A stretch of DNA of 64,000 nucleotides from Isochrysis galbana (GCA_018136815.1 CM030936.1:1524569-1588568); one strand, 5' to 3'. Shown: positions 31,001-40,527, numbered from the stretch's first letter. Numbers and translations: made by a program. Notes: generated by a model not told the origin, from the sequence alone.

Positions 31001-31982
31001 GCGATGGCTAGGAGGTTGCCTCCCATCGGGTCCTGTTCGTAGGACTTGCGCGCGTTGGCGATGACCTCGCCGTGGTACTCGTACGAGCCATGTGAGAAGT
31101 TCATGCGCACGATGTTCATGCCGGCCTCGCGAAGCTTGGTGATCATCTCCACCGATTTGGTCTTGGGGCCGATGGTGCAGATTATGCCGGAGGCGCGCCG
31201 GTTGATTGCCTGCGAGTAGATGTCTAGCTTGCGGTTCCGGTCGAGCTTGCAGTTAGCGTCTTGTGCATCCTGCTGCATAGCCCTGCGGAGGGAATGCAGA
31301 TCGGGAAGTCATCAACAGAAGAGCTTGGACACCGTCGGGCGGCCGGGGAGTCGGTGAGCAACGGGCTGGGCCTCCTTGTAGATCGGAGCGAGGAGGTAAA
31401 GGGGGGAAATCCACAGAACAGGGCCACGGCTGGCATCGGAGTGCTTGGGAGGGCTAAATCACGTGCAAGTGAGCCTTTGGAAGCTCACCAGTGCCCTGCA
31501 GGCGAGCCCGCGAGGTGAAGGCCAGCCAAAGGCCCCAGGCGCACGGTGGAGTGAAATGGGCGATGGAGGGAGACAGAAAGAGGTTGCAACAGGCGGGCGA
31601 GGGGAGGAGATGGGAGTTCGACCCGCGGCAATGTGTGTGTGGAGGCAAGCTGACCGCTCTGGGAGAGCGATGCATAGGCTAGAGCGGGGCTCTGGGAGAG
31701 CGATGCGTAGGCTAGGGCGGGGCAGAGGGCGGGGCAGAAGAAGAGGGCGGGGGGGAAGGGGGAGAGAGCGAGAAGGAGAGCGAAAACCCCTCACCTCCTG
31801 TGAGGCGTGGCTCCCTCTTCATCCACACGAGGCGTCGAGCTGAACCAGCGCGTGAGGAAGGCGTACGGGTCGGTCGCACGCTCAAGGATGGCCCCGTTGA
31901 CAGCCTCCTCCAGCGGCTTGTTGAAGTCGACCGTCGAGAGGTACGACTCGACCTCGGCGCGGGTGGGCTTCTTGGGAGCCAT
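28051..31982 (-). CDS. Tandem-domain pyruvate kinase with DPY-30/RIIa-like N-terminal docking segment
   Basis: Two exons: 31982-31795 and 31282-28051. The donor GAG/GTGAGG and acceptor CCTCCGCAG/GG join in frame, giving about 1139 residues. Exon 1 encodes VESYLSTVDFNKPLEEAVNG...RATDPYAFLTRWF, the pattern of DPY-30/RIIa dimerisation-docking motifs. Two complete pyruvate kinase units follow. Each has MNFSHGSYEYH, DTKGPEIRTG, the signature SKIENHEGV, ARGDLGIEIP, ATQMLESMTNNPRPTRAEASD and MLSGETAKGSYP. The enzyme converts phosphoenolpyruvate and ADP to pyruvate and ATP in glycolysis. The C-terminal domains of the two units differ clearly, while their catalytic cores are nearly identical in DNA (28520-29495 versus 30203-31178). 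Start chosen at CCCATGG, though an upstream in-frame Met exists at 32030. The docking segment suggests tethering, for example to a flagellar or scaffold partner (inference). Confidence 0.9.
31283..31794 (-). other. Intron 1 of pyruvate kinase (512 bp)
   Basis: Bounded by GTGAGG and a pyrimidine-rich CCTCCGCAG. The phase matches on both sides. The interior has GGGGCAGAGGGCGG-type repeats near 31710-31760. It separates the docking segment from the enzyme, so that segment would be missed by single-frame annotation. Confidence 0.8.
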
Positions 31983-32030
31983 GGGGGGGAGCTGAGGAGG
32001 AGAGTGGCGGGAGCGTGGGGGGGGGGGCAA

Positions 32031-32895
32031 GGAGGGCGGAAGAAGAGAACGATTTATGTTCAGAAATCCTGGAGGGAGGGGGGGGAGGGAGTGGAGGGCG
32101 GGCGAGTGTTGTCGGCGGGAGGAGAGAGCAGAGGGGGAGAGAGAGAGAGAGAGCTACAGGGAGAGAGAATAAATAAGCGATGGGTAGAGGAGAAAAGTAG
32201 GGAGACAGGATAGGACAGGGGTGAGAATGGGCGGGAGGTGAGAGGAGAGAGAGAGTTGGGGAGGGGGGGGAGAGACGAGAGAGAGATGCAACAGAAAGCC
32301 TGGGGGAGGGGGAGGGGGGGAGGGAAGGAGGGAGAGAGAGGAAGGGAGAGGGGTGTGGTGTGAGGGTTGTTGAGGACGTGGTATAGGAAGAAACTAAAGA
32401 GGGAGGGATCGGCACCGAGGGCGGGCTGTAGAGGGGGGGGGGGGGGAGGAACCGTAAGACTGTGGAGTGTGAACTAGAGTTGCCGAGAGACCGGGGGCCA
32501 AATCTAACTAATCTATATGTATGACGTAAAGAAGACCACCCGATGCCCTCCTCCCATCTGGATCTCCTTCTCTCCTTTCTCCCCTCCCCCCCCTCTCTCT
32601 CAGTCTTTCTCGGGTCGGCGCGGGATTCACACCAGAAGGTCTCGTCCCCCTCCCCCACGCGCGCAGGCAATCTCGGAGCACCTTCTAGTGGAAAGTATTC
32701 ATGGAGGTGTGAACGGACCTCACTACTATTGTATTCCATCGGAGGCGAAAGCGACTCATCGTCTTTCGCCGTCGCATGGCCGACGGCCGTACCGTCGCCG
32801 GAGAGTAAAAAAAAACTCTCGAAGATTCAGGGCTGCCCACTATCCACCAACTAGTAGAGTCTAGAATAATGGGAGTGGACTTGGAGTAGGGAGTA
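32031..32895. repeat. Purine-rich 5' region of pyruvate kinase
   Basis: AG/GGGAGA-rich sequence at about 32040-32480 with a G run at about 32433-32447. Beyond 32520 it is CT-rich. No gene. On the pyruvate kinase strand this is a pyrimidine tract directly upstream of the start codon. Confidence 0.55.
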
Positions 32896-33180
32896 GGGCG
32901 GTCAAACAGGGGAACAGGGGCTTTTAAACTACTAGTACTAGTACTAGTAAGTAAGGGTTGGGCTGATTTTTTGATTTTTTTACCGTGGCGCGATGCCCAA
33001 TAACAATAAAAAACCTCCGAGGGAGCCACTTGCCACTACGAAAATCTTCGCCAAGAAATGATGCGATTGGCCCCCCTTCTCTCCCCATCCGTCCTCCGTC
33101 ACGCGCGCACACGCTCTACCGCCCGTAGTCTACCCGTAAAGCGTAAAGAATTTGCGGTCGCGCCCTAGTTGGGCTGTCAG
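32896..33180 (+). mobile_element. Single-ended copy of the TA-flanked TIR element
   Basis: It begins GGGCGGTCAAACAGGGG right after TA (32894-32895) and follows the left arm at 10819 through the ACCGTGGCGCGATGCCCAAT block and the GCGGTCGCGCCC block. No opposite end is seen. Confidence 0.7.
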
Positions 33181-33334
33181 CCCGTAAGCTTACGGTGGAA
33201 TTGAGCTTACACTTACATCAGTACTTACATCTTACATCAGTACTAATATCAGCTTACGCCCCTACATTATAACTTCTAACATTGCTATCATATAGTACTT
33301 ACTCATCGCTCATCGGGCTCGTCGATGACCATCT

Positions 33335-33667
33335 CTAGCTCCCACGGCAACACTGCACTCTCCCAATCCTCCAGCACCTCCTCCAACAACAGATTTGTGT
33401 GAGCACGCACAATCCTTTCAACTGTGAGTTGGCCCAAACTGTTCCGCTTCTTTGAGTTTGAGTGGATCCATCCTTCCACTTACCACAAGAGGTCTCACAT
33501 CCGGAAGCAGAGCGCAGTTCATCGCAAGCAAACGCATCGCTGCCAAGCACACAAATCAGGCCAAAAGCACAAGTAAATTCGAGCCCATTTGTAAGCGGCA
33601 TCTTCATCTTCTTAGCCTGCTCGGAAAAGGCCACCTCATCGTTCAGATCGTGCGCTCCACTGCTCAA
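33335..33667 (-). CDS. Hypothetical protein fragment
   Basis: A frame on the same strand and just downstream of the next ORF, likely another exon of one gene. It has an acidic start (HDLNDEVAFSEQAKKMKMPL), then a Cys-rich stretch. No family is recognised. Codon character is less GC-rich than in neighbours. Confidence 0.35.
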   Translation of the reverse strand: MSSGAHDLNDEVAFSEQAKKMKMPLTNGLEFTCAFGLICVLGSDAFACDELRSASGCETSCGKWKDGSTQTQRSGTVWANSQLKGLCVLTQICCWRRCWRIGRVQCCRGS

Positions 33668-33701
33668 AGCCTCCTCGAAGTCAGCTAGTTGAGCTAGCGA
33701 G

Positions 33702-33981
33702 CTAGCAAAGCCGGATATGAGTGAGCAGGGGTGGCCATCTGCTTGAGAACTTCAGAACCTGCTTCAAGTCCCGCATTTCATCCGCATCAAAATCACGACG
33801 ACAAAATTCTGGATCGAAACGAAATGCAGCGGTCATCACTGGAACATATGGAAGTATTCCCATCGTGCCATAAATATGGCGTGCAGTTTCTTTCTCATCC
33901 GCTCGGGCATACCGTCTATGGGCGCACGGAATAAAACGTCGAGCTGCAGCATGTACGGCGAGAGAATTGGATATACGAAAC
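33702..33981 (-). CDS. Hypothetical ORF abutting the LINE insertion site
   Basis: The frame begins MFRISNSLAVHAAARRFIPC and reads a plausible globular stretch (HIYGTMGILPYVPVMTAAFRFDPEF...ADEMRDLKQVLKFSSR). The LINE target duplication (33969-33985) overlaps its first codons. On the far side of the LINE a stop codon lies in the same frame just upstream, so either the gene starts here or an upstream exon was separated by the 6.5-kb insertion. Function unknown. Confidence 0.45.
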
Positions 33982-33986
33982 ATCAA

Positions 33987-34004
33987 CTATCGTTAAAACG
34001 ATAG
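33987..34004 (+). promoter_or_regulatory. 5'-terminal stem-loop of the LINE
   Basis: CTATCG pairs with CGATAG around a TTAAAA loop at the extreme 5' end. Other copies have stems of different sequence at the same place (17006-17021, 43036-43051, 11371-11389, 63485-63496). Role unknown; it could mark the start of the RNA or act in translation or packaging. Confidence 0.65.
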
Positions 34005-34008
34005 GGTC

Positions 34009-35781
34009 ATGGAGCGCGCGTCGCTCCCCTCCCCCTCCACCGTCACCCCCGCCACACCGGACGACCAGGCAATGCTGGACGCCGCGCAACTGAAGCGCCC
34101 GCGAGAGGGCGCCCCACTGACCCAGGTACGCACGAGGCTCGCCCCGTGCCGACCCCAGAAAGCCGAGAACCAGCAGGCTCACCATGGCCAGCATGGCCCA
34201 CACAATCCTCACCACCTCCCAGCCAGCATTGGCCAGCCACCATACGAACCAAGCCGGCTACAAGCCGCACCCCATAGGGAAAGCCTCACGGCTGGGCCCC
34301 TACACCGCCGCGGCACTGACCTCGTGCACAAGCACGAGGCACAGGCCTGGCCAGACACAACACCAACCCCAAGGGGAGAACAGCCAGTATGGTGCACAAC
34401 AGGGTGCATCAAGAGTCGGATCTGTCTGACAGACCCCAAGGAGCACTACAACCAGAGACACCAGAGCCACTCGACACCCCCTCCCACGCCACGAGCGGCG
34501 GGTCGCCAGCCATTGTCACGCACACCACAAGAGACCAAGCCGGCCACTGCCCCAAAAGGGGACAACACAACACACACCAAACGAGCTAGGAAACAACACG
34601 AACCCGTCGCAGCTGCGCCGGACCGAACACACCAGGAAGGGAGCACTATGCGCCCCAAGACCTACCACACACACTCTCCTAACCCACCCACCCTCACCGC
34701 CTACCTCCAGATGGACGACACTGAAGGCATCGAACAAGAGCTAGAGCCACTCGCCTTCAACATTACGGATAAAATCATCATCACCTTCTCGTCCACCGAC
34801 CGCGACATCAACGTCAAAGACGAGGCAGCGCTCAGTGCGATCGTGGCCCACCTCAACCGTCTTGAAGGCGTAGATCTCGAACCCGACTTCATTTCAAAGA
34901 GCGCCTCGGGCCCCTGGGAAATTCTCGTCACTGCAGACTGCGCTAATCAATTCCGCGACACGTTCAAGAGCACCACGAGTTTCCAAACCATCGGTGTCAA
35001 CGCACCAATCAACCTTAAGTACCAAACTCTTAACGAGAAAGCGAAGGACCTCCCGCAAGCATCTTCCAAGGCGCTCGCCACGGCCTTCAAAGACGTCTCC
35101 GCGCACCTGGTGGTCCGCAACTACCAATTCGAGATGAAAAGCCTCATCACGCTCAGCACGCTGGCGAAAGCCGTAGAGAACCAAGGATTCCACTACCTAC
35201 AGGGCAACCAAGAGCGCACCAAGGTCGTCACAAACGAGGGCGTCATTGTCACGCAAGGCAAAAAGGAAGTATACCACCTCTACGTAGCGCCCAAGAACGG
35301 ATCCTTCACGGCCTTCGAATTCCCGCGCAAAATTCTCCTCAACATCAAGGGGAAACCATACCCGCTCGACTACGCGATCCGCGATTGCAAAGAACTCGGA
35401 GGAGACATCAAAAGCCTCAGTCTCCACGCGGGACCAAAGGGCTGCAAAGGATACTTCAGAGGGTACGCCCAAGTTTTCAAACCGCCGCTCCGCGTATGCA
35501 CGTGCGAAGAGGAACGCGAAGCCCACCTCATGCGCGTCCAGCTACGCCAGCTGGCACCGCCCAAAAAGACCCTCCACGACACCATCAACCCGGACGCCCT
35601 CGGAGCGTGCACGCGATTCCCCTTGGGCAAATGCCCGATGAACATCAAAGGAAAGCGTTGCAACCGCTCGCATAACTACGAGAAGGCATGGGTAGACGGC
35701 GTCTGCATCGTGCCTTGCGCATTCCCAAAGGCGGACACGCTGCCGCTAGCCAAGCGCCCCAAGGGGGCACATGCGTTCTAG
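34009..35781 (+). CDS. LINE ORF1: RNA-binding-type protein with CCCH zinc finger
   Basis: 590 residues. The first 200 are low-complexity and Pro/Thr/His-rich. The middle (about residues 245-345) alternates hydrophobic and charged residues with a pattern like an RNA-recognition fold (DKIIITFSSTDRDINVKDEA...PWEILVTADCANQF). A second ordered part includes HLYVAPKNGSFTAFEFPRKI. Near residue 533 there is a CCCH finger, C-x7-C-x8-C-x3-H. ORF1 proteins of LINEs bind and chaperone the element RNA. The last 94 bases overlap ORF2 in another frame. Confidence 0.8.
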   Translation: MERASLPSPSTVTPATPDDQAMLDAAQLKRPREGAPLTQVRTRLAPCRPQKAENQQAHHGQHGPHNPHHLPASIGQPPYEPSRLQAAPHRESLTAGPLHRRGTDLVHKHEAQAWPDTTPTPRGEQPVWCTTGCIKSRICLTDPKEHYNQRHQSHSTPPPTPRAAGRQPLSRTPQETKPATAPKGDNTTHTKRARKQHEPVAAAPDRTHQEGSTMRPKTYHTHSPNPPTLTAYLQMDDTEGIEQELEPLAFNITDKIIITFSSTDRDINVKDEAALSAIVAHLNRLEGVDLEPDFISKSASGPWEILVTADCANQFRDTFKSTTSFQTIGVNAPINLKYQTLNEKAKDLPQASSKALATAFKDVSAHLVVRNYQFEMKSLITLSTLAKAVENQGFHYLQGNQERTKVVTNEGVIVTQGKKEVYHLYVAPKNGSFTAFEFPRKILLNIKGKPYPLDYAIRDCKELGGDIKSLSLHAGPKGCKGYFRGYAQVFKPPLRVCTCEEEREAHLMRVQLRQLAPPKKTLHDTINPDALGACTRFPLGKCPMNIKGKRCNRSHNYEKAWVDGVCIVPCAFPKADTLPLAKRPKGAHAF

Positions 35782-38700
35782 GCCCGGAGTGCCTCTACCT
35801 ACACAAGTGCGCTGCAGCCCAGCTCTACAAATACTTTCCCAATGCAGCCATCATATATGCGCAGACGTTCGACTCCTCCCTTGGATACCCAGGTGAAGGA
35901 CCGATCACAGTTGCGTCCTACAACATCAACGGCACCAGGAATGGAGCACTTTGCTCGGTTCTGTCCCAGGCGCGTAAAGCTAAGGTCGACATAGTCCTCT
36001 TGCAAGAGCTCCACGCGTACACGGACGGTTCTCACAGCAGAACTTGCATGACCGCCAAAGCGATGGGATGGAACATGGTGCACTCACCGGCCAACCAGGC
36101 AGACCAGGCGAGCGGGGTGGGAGTCGCGATACGCGACTCATCCCCGAGAGTGGAGCTTCTCCCGGACACGGCAGAAGTACTAATAGAAGGTAGATGTCTC
36201 AAGGTCCAGTGTAGGATAGACGGCGTCAACATAGAAATGATATCAATATACCTAAGCGCAAATCCACACCTCAGAACGACCCAAATAGAGACCCTAGCAC
36301 AAAGCGGGATAGGAGCCGAACTCAACACTATAATAGGAGGCGACTTCAACTGCGTTGAAGACGCCCAACGAGACACGAGAGCACAACAGAAAGAGGCCAC
36401 CTACACCAACGTAGGAGGAGTCCAACTCCGGGACACCATGCAAAAACTAGGCTTCGTTGACGCGCACACCCTCACGAACGGCCACAGAAGCGGAGGCTTC
36501 ACTAGGCTATCCAACACCATACATACCAGAATAGACCGCATATACACTCCCTCACACAGATCGACGATAGCCTGGCAGACGATAGGCCCGCACCCTTCCC
36601 TATTCACGGGGAAAGGCTCATCCGACCACCTCCCTCTACTTGGGACGTTTGATTTGGCGGGACACAACCCTGACCGCAGATATGACATAAGGATAAACCT
36701 AGACCTACTCGACGACAAACGTATTAGAGCCACGATAGCCCACCTCTGGAAATCTAACATAGGCGCGGACACGCCGGACGACACCCTAGGAGAAGCCTGG
36801 TACAATGCCAAAAAAGCGGTCGCTTCATACCTTCTATGGCTCACCAAAAACACGGAAGACCCCTCACCAACCACACCCCTCATCACACAACTCGCCCTCA
36901 TCGGAATCGAGCTAGGCAACGAATCACCTAACCCGCACAAACTCGACAAAATGCGAGAGCTAAATGAGGCAATCGCACATGCCAGGTCAACGCGAACTCC
37001 AACGCGAAAGGCATCTTTTGATGCGCTAAAACACGAAGAACGCATGACAAAAGAATTCTTCCGCCGGTTTCAATCCAAAACAACGAACCAAGCCATACCG
37101 GAGCTATTCATGACAGACAACTGGGAAACTCCCGGCGAAGCCGACAGGCCCACGACCACAAACGACGACGAGATCCGAAACCAACTCAGAAAATACTACA
37201 AATGGCTCTACCAGGAAAGAGTCAATGTCCGCGACCCCGACCTGGAAGAAGCGCTCAAGGGGCACACCCTCACCCCTAGCGATTCACTACAACTCGAGGG
37301 AGCTATCAAGATGGAGGAGCTAACTACGGCGATACGCAGCATCGGAGCAGGAAAGAGTGCTGGCCCCGACGCTCTGCCAGCTGAATTCTACGCTAACTTC
37401 GAGTCACTCGTCAAGCACGACTTTCTAAGACTCCTCAACACAGCTCTCGCCACTGGCGAACTTCACTACACCATGAGAGAGGGCGATATAATACTACTAT
37501 TCAAGAAAGGGGACGCGCGAGACCCCCGGAACTACAGGCCCATCACACTACTCCAAAGTGACTACAAAATACTCGCTAAAATACTCACCAATAGACTCAA
37601 AATAGTAATTGGCAACATTATCTCTAAAGACCAACTAGGCTTCGTGCCCAAACGTCTAATAGGCGAAGCCACACACCTTCTACAACTCACCAAGGCATAC
37701 TTGGACGAATCGGGAGACCCGGGCATCCTCCTAGCCCTCGACTGGGAGAAAGCATTCGATAGGGTGAGCTGGGCCTTTTACCACATCGCCCTAGACCTCC
37801 TCAAATTCGGAGAAGACTTCAAAAGATACGCGAGGACGCTGACCAACCCCAGCGCGCGACCGATACGATACATCAAGACCAATGGAGGCAGAAGCTTCCC
37901 CTTCGCCATAGGTAGCGGCGTCCCACAAGGATGCCCGCTGTCCCCGCTCGCCTTCCTCCTCACGGCGGAGGCCCTCACCCGAGTGATCAACAATGATGAC
38001 AACATCAACGGGATCATAATCAACGGAGCCGAAATTAAAATAAGCCAATTCGCAGACGACACGCAACTGCTAACAACTGACTATCACAGCTTGCGACGGG
38101 CCCTGAAATGGGTCGACAGATACGCGAAGGCCTCATGCGGGAAACCAAATGAAGCCAAATTCGAAGGGCTACGAATGGGCTCCCTGCGCCGAAAATCCCC
38201 CCCAGGCGACTTTAAACAATTCAACTGGCTCAAATCCACCGACTACGCAACCATATTAGGAGTGCCACTAGGAGACCACAATGCGATCAAACGATTCTGG
38301 AGGAGACTCGCAGAGAGGATAGCCAAGAGAACAACGGCGTACGCCCCCATCACCAAATCGCTCTCCATCCTCGGAAAAACTAAGGTGGCAAACTTCCTCA
38401 TATACTCGATACCCCGCTACTGGCTCCAAACACTGGACCCACCCCAATGGTTCCATCGTCACCTTAAAGAACAGACTGACATAATCCTATGGACAAACCA
38501 TAGGACAGGACGCAAACTCCAATGGATTAAGCACCCAGAAGCCCCATTGGAAGGAGACACCCCGAACGGACCCAACCTAGGTCTAGGGCTCCTAGACTGG
38601 CCCAACCATGTCAAAGCGCTACGTGCGAAATGGATCCTCAACTATCTGGACGCTCGACAATCTAACTGGAAACAAATCCTCGACGCGTGGTTCTGCCGAA

Positions 38701-40211
38701 CTAAGCTGGGCAGAGCGGCAGTAATCTCAACGATACCAACACACCGGCTAACCGACGGTATATTCGGAAAAAGTAGACTCCCTACCTTCTGGAAAAAAGC
38801 ACTAGAAACCTTCCGTACACTCCCAGTCGTCCGACTCAGCCTAAGCGAAGCGGGAGCGCTATCGCAGCCCATATGGTACAACCCCAACATAAGAGGACCC
38901 AGCATAGCTCCCCTTTGGGTAGAGTTATGGAGCTCGCTAGAATGTAATGTGGTTCATAACACATACGTAGACGGTGACACGACCGCTTTTACAAAAGAGG
39001 AATGCGAACAATGCTTCCCCAATAACGACACCTACGCCAGTTTCAAGGGCGAATACATACATAAGCAATCATTTCTAGATTCGTGGCAACTAATAATCGA
39101 CCATGCCGATGTGCTCAAGAGCGCAACCTTTCAACCAACACCGAAAACGAGCCAAACATCAGACGATCCCAACGCGACGGAAACAGAACCAACACCGCCA
39201 CCAGAAATCTACATAAACAAAGATGGAGAATACTTTCTCCGGCGCCACGACGAATGGTACGAAGTGGAACTGTCGTACCTAGGCACCCCGATAATCGGTA
39301 ACAGACTCCCCCTCCCACCCACTGACTTGGACAAACACCCCCCTGCCAAGTGGGGAGAAGGCTATAAAGGCACCAGAATACAAGCATACCCGCTACCGGA
39401 AGAATACTCTATTGACGGGTCCACCCCGCTAGACAAGACCGAAGTAAGCCACATAACATCCGCCTTACGAAGCAAAACCACCAAATACAGAGGCCAGAAA
39501 GGGCCATCGAGATGGCAAGAAAGACTCCCGGTTAGCCACGACACATGGAAACACCTAGCCCGCATATACACCTCGCAGCTTATCACATCAAGAGACTCAT
39601 ACATGCACTTCCAACACATAGCCCATCGCCGTATAGGGACCTACAACCGCTTCCCAAACAGAGACTCAACCTGCCGCCTCTGCAGCTTAGCCAAAGAAAC
39701 CTCCACCCACCTAGGACACTGCACAGCACTGGACAACATATTTGAAACGCTCGACGCACTCACAGATTCCACCCCAACACGACTCGTCACGACTCCCGCC
39801 GACAAGGCCACCGACAGACTCTTCATAATACCCGACAATCCCACCTTGCGCTCTAGAGAGATTCTATACCTACTAGCGTGGCGTTACATACTCACAGACT
39901 TCTACCGTATCCACTACGACGACATAAAATTCAATAGCGAGCATGTCATACGGAGAACAATCATACGATTTACCGAACTCTGCAAAGCGGCACACTTCGG
40001 CAACTCCACCGACACGTCTAGAAGAGCCCAAGCTGACATGGGCCGCCAACCCAAAAAAAGAATAGACACAAACGACTTCCGCCCACTCTTCCAACCCACA
40101 GATAACGAAGAACTAGCACCAAGCCTAAAACTAACACGATTAGCACAAAAACTAAAGATAGAACACATAATCAAACACGAAAAAGCAAAACAAGAAGAAA
40201 ACCTGAGATAA
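35688..40211 (+). CDS. LINE ORF2: AP endonuclease, reverse transcriptase, zinc-knuckle C-terminus
   Basis: 1507 residues. Endonuclease motifs are ASYNINGTRN (about residue 76), LLQELH (107), GGDFN (219) and SSDHLPLL (314). RT motifs are ALDWEKAFDRVSW (about 684), GSGVPQGCPLSPLAFLL (746) and FADDTQLLT (787). A C-terminal CRLC...H....C knuckle lies near 1328-1345. These cut target DNA and copy the element RNA onto it in the nucleus. The family is an APE-type LINE (L1/Tx1-like by layout; clade not determined). The N-terminus contains C-x5-C-x3-H, completing a CCCH-like finger if read through by a -1 shift from ORF1. All catalytic residues are present. Confidence 0.92.
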   Translation: MGRRRLHRALRIPKGGHAAASQAPQGGTCVLGPECLYLHKCAAAQLYKYFPNAAIIYAQTFDSSLGYPGEGPITVASYNINGTRNGALCSVLSQARKAKVDIVLLQELHAYTDGSHSRTCMTAKAMGWNMVHSPANQADQASGVGVAIRDSSPRVELLPDTAEVLIEGRCLKVQCRIDGVNIEMISIYLSANPHLRTTQIETLAQSGIGAELNTIIGGDFNCVEDAQRDTRAQQKEATYTNVGGVQLRDTMQKLGFVDAHTLTNGHRSGGFTRLSNTIHTRIDRIYTPSHRSTIAWQTIGPHPSLFTGKGSSDHLPLLGTFDLAGHNPDRRYDIRINLDLLDDKRIRATIAHLWKSNIGADTPDDTLGEAWYNAKKAVASYLLWLTKNTEDPSPTTPLITQLALIGIELGNESPNPHKLDKMRELNEAIAHARSTRTPTRKASFDALKHEERMTKEFFRRFQSKTTNQAIPELFMTDNWETPGEADRPTTTNDDEIRNQLRKYYKWLYQERVNVRDPDLEEALKGHTLTPSDSLQLEGAIKMEELTTAIRSIGAGKSAGPDALPAEFYANFESLVKHDFLRLLNTALATGELHYTMREGDIILLFKKGDARDPRNYRPITLLQSDYKILAKILTNRLKIVIGNIISKDQLGFVPKRLIGEATHLLQLTKAYLDESGDPGILLALDWEKAFDRVSWAFYHIALDLLKFGEDFKRYARTLTNPSARPIRYIKTNGGRSFPFAIGSGVPQGCPLSPLAFLLTAEALTRVINNDDNINGIIINGAEIKISQFADDTQLLTTDYHSLRRALKWVDRYAKASCGKPNEAKFEGLRMGSLRRKSPPGDFKQFNWLKSTDYATILGVPLGDHNAIKRFWRRLAERIAKRTTAYAPITKSLSILGKTKVANFLIYSIPRYWLQTLDPPQWFHRHLKEQTDIILWTNHRTGRKLQWIKHPEAPLEGDTPNGPNLGLGLLDWPNHVKALRAKWILNYLDARQSNWKQILDAWFCRTKLGRAAVISTIPTHRLTDGIFGKSRLPTFWKKALETFRTLPVVRLSLSEAGALSQPIWYNPNIRGPSIAPLWVELWSSLECNVVHNTYVDGDTTAFTKEECEQCFPNNDTYASFKGEYIHKQSFLDSWQLIIDHADVLKSATFQPTPKTSQTSDDPNATETEPTPPPEIYINKDGEYFLRRHDEWYEVELSYLGTPIIGNRLPLPPTDLDKHPPAKWGEGYKGTRIQAYPLPEEYSIDGSTPLDKTEVSHITSALRSKTTKYRGQKGPSRWQERLPVSHDTWKHLARIYTSQLITSRDSYMHFQHIAHRRIGTYNRFPNRDSTCRLCSLAKETSTHLGHCTALDNIFETLDALTDSTPTRLVTTPADKATDRLFIIPDNPTLRSREILYLLAWRYILTDFYRIHYDDIKFNSEHVIRRTIIRFTELCKAAHFGNSTDTSRRAQADMGRQPKKRIDTNDFRPLFQPTDNEELAPSLKLTRLAQKLKIEHIIKHEKAKQEENLR

Positions 40212-40526
40212 CCCCAGGGGGCGCTAGATGAAGCACCCCGCGAACGAAGATCACCTTGGGGAAAGCCGCATGGCTGGGCCCCCACACAGCGGCGCACACG
40301 AGTGCGCTCCACACAAAACAGATTACAAAAGGCCCGTCCTCCCCCTCCCCCAGCGTTAGACCCAAAGTAGTGTACGTGGGCCGACCCCCCGAAACCAAAC
40401 AAAAAGGAACGAGGGGGGGAACGGGAAGGGGAGAGAGGGTAGGGCGAAGGCGATGTCAGGTGTAGACCCCAGGAAAGGGGATGGCGGCTAGCAACGTAGT
40501 AGGCACCTTCAAGAATATTTTTTTTT
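40212..40526 (+). promoter_or_regulatory. LINE 3' UTR with oligo(T) terminus
   Basis: It shares blocks with the 3' ends at 19540-19836 (CTGGGCCCCCACACAG, CCCAAAGTAGTGT, GGAACGAGGGGGGGA). It ends CACCTTCAAGAATA plus about ten T on the coding strand. Conservation between copies marks it as the probable recognition region for the reverse transcriptase. Confidence 0.75.
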
Positions 40527-40527
40527 T

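Larger units (their letters stand above)
33986..40526 (+). mobile_element. Full-length APE-type LINE retrotransposon with target-site duplication
   Basis: It is flanked by GGATATACGAAACATCA at 33969-33985 and 40528-40544, identical over 17 bp (19 with the preceding TT). It starts with the stem-loop CTATCGTTAAAACGATAG (33987-34004), four bases before the ORF1 ATG. ORF1 and ORF2 are both uninterrupted. The 3' UTR ends CACCTTCAAGAATA plus a T run just before the duplication. Intact frames and an identical duplication indicate a young, possibly active insertion. The duplication length and the AP-endonuclease fit target-primed reverse transcription. Confidence 0.93.

Noticed and set aside
35799..39844. 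Several minus-strand frames within the LINE
   Set aside because: They are shadows of ORF2, whose motifs clearly fix the coding strand.
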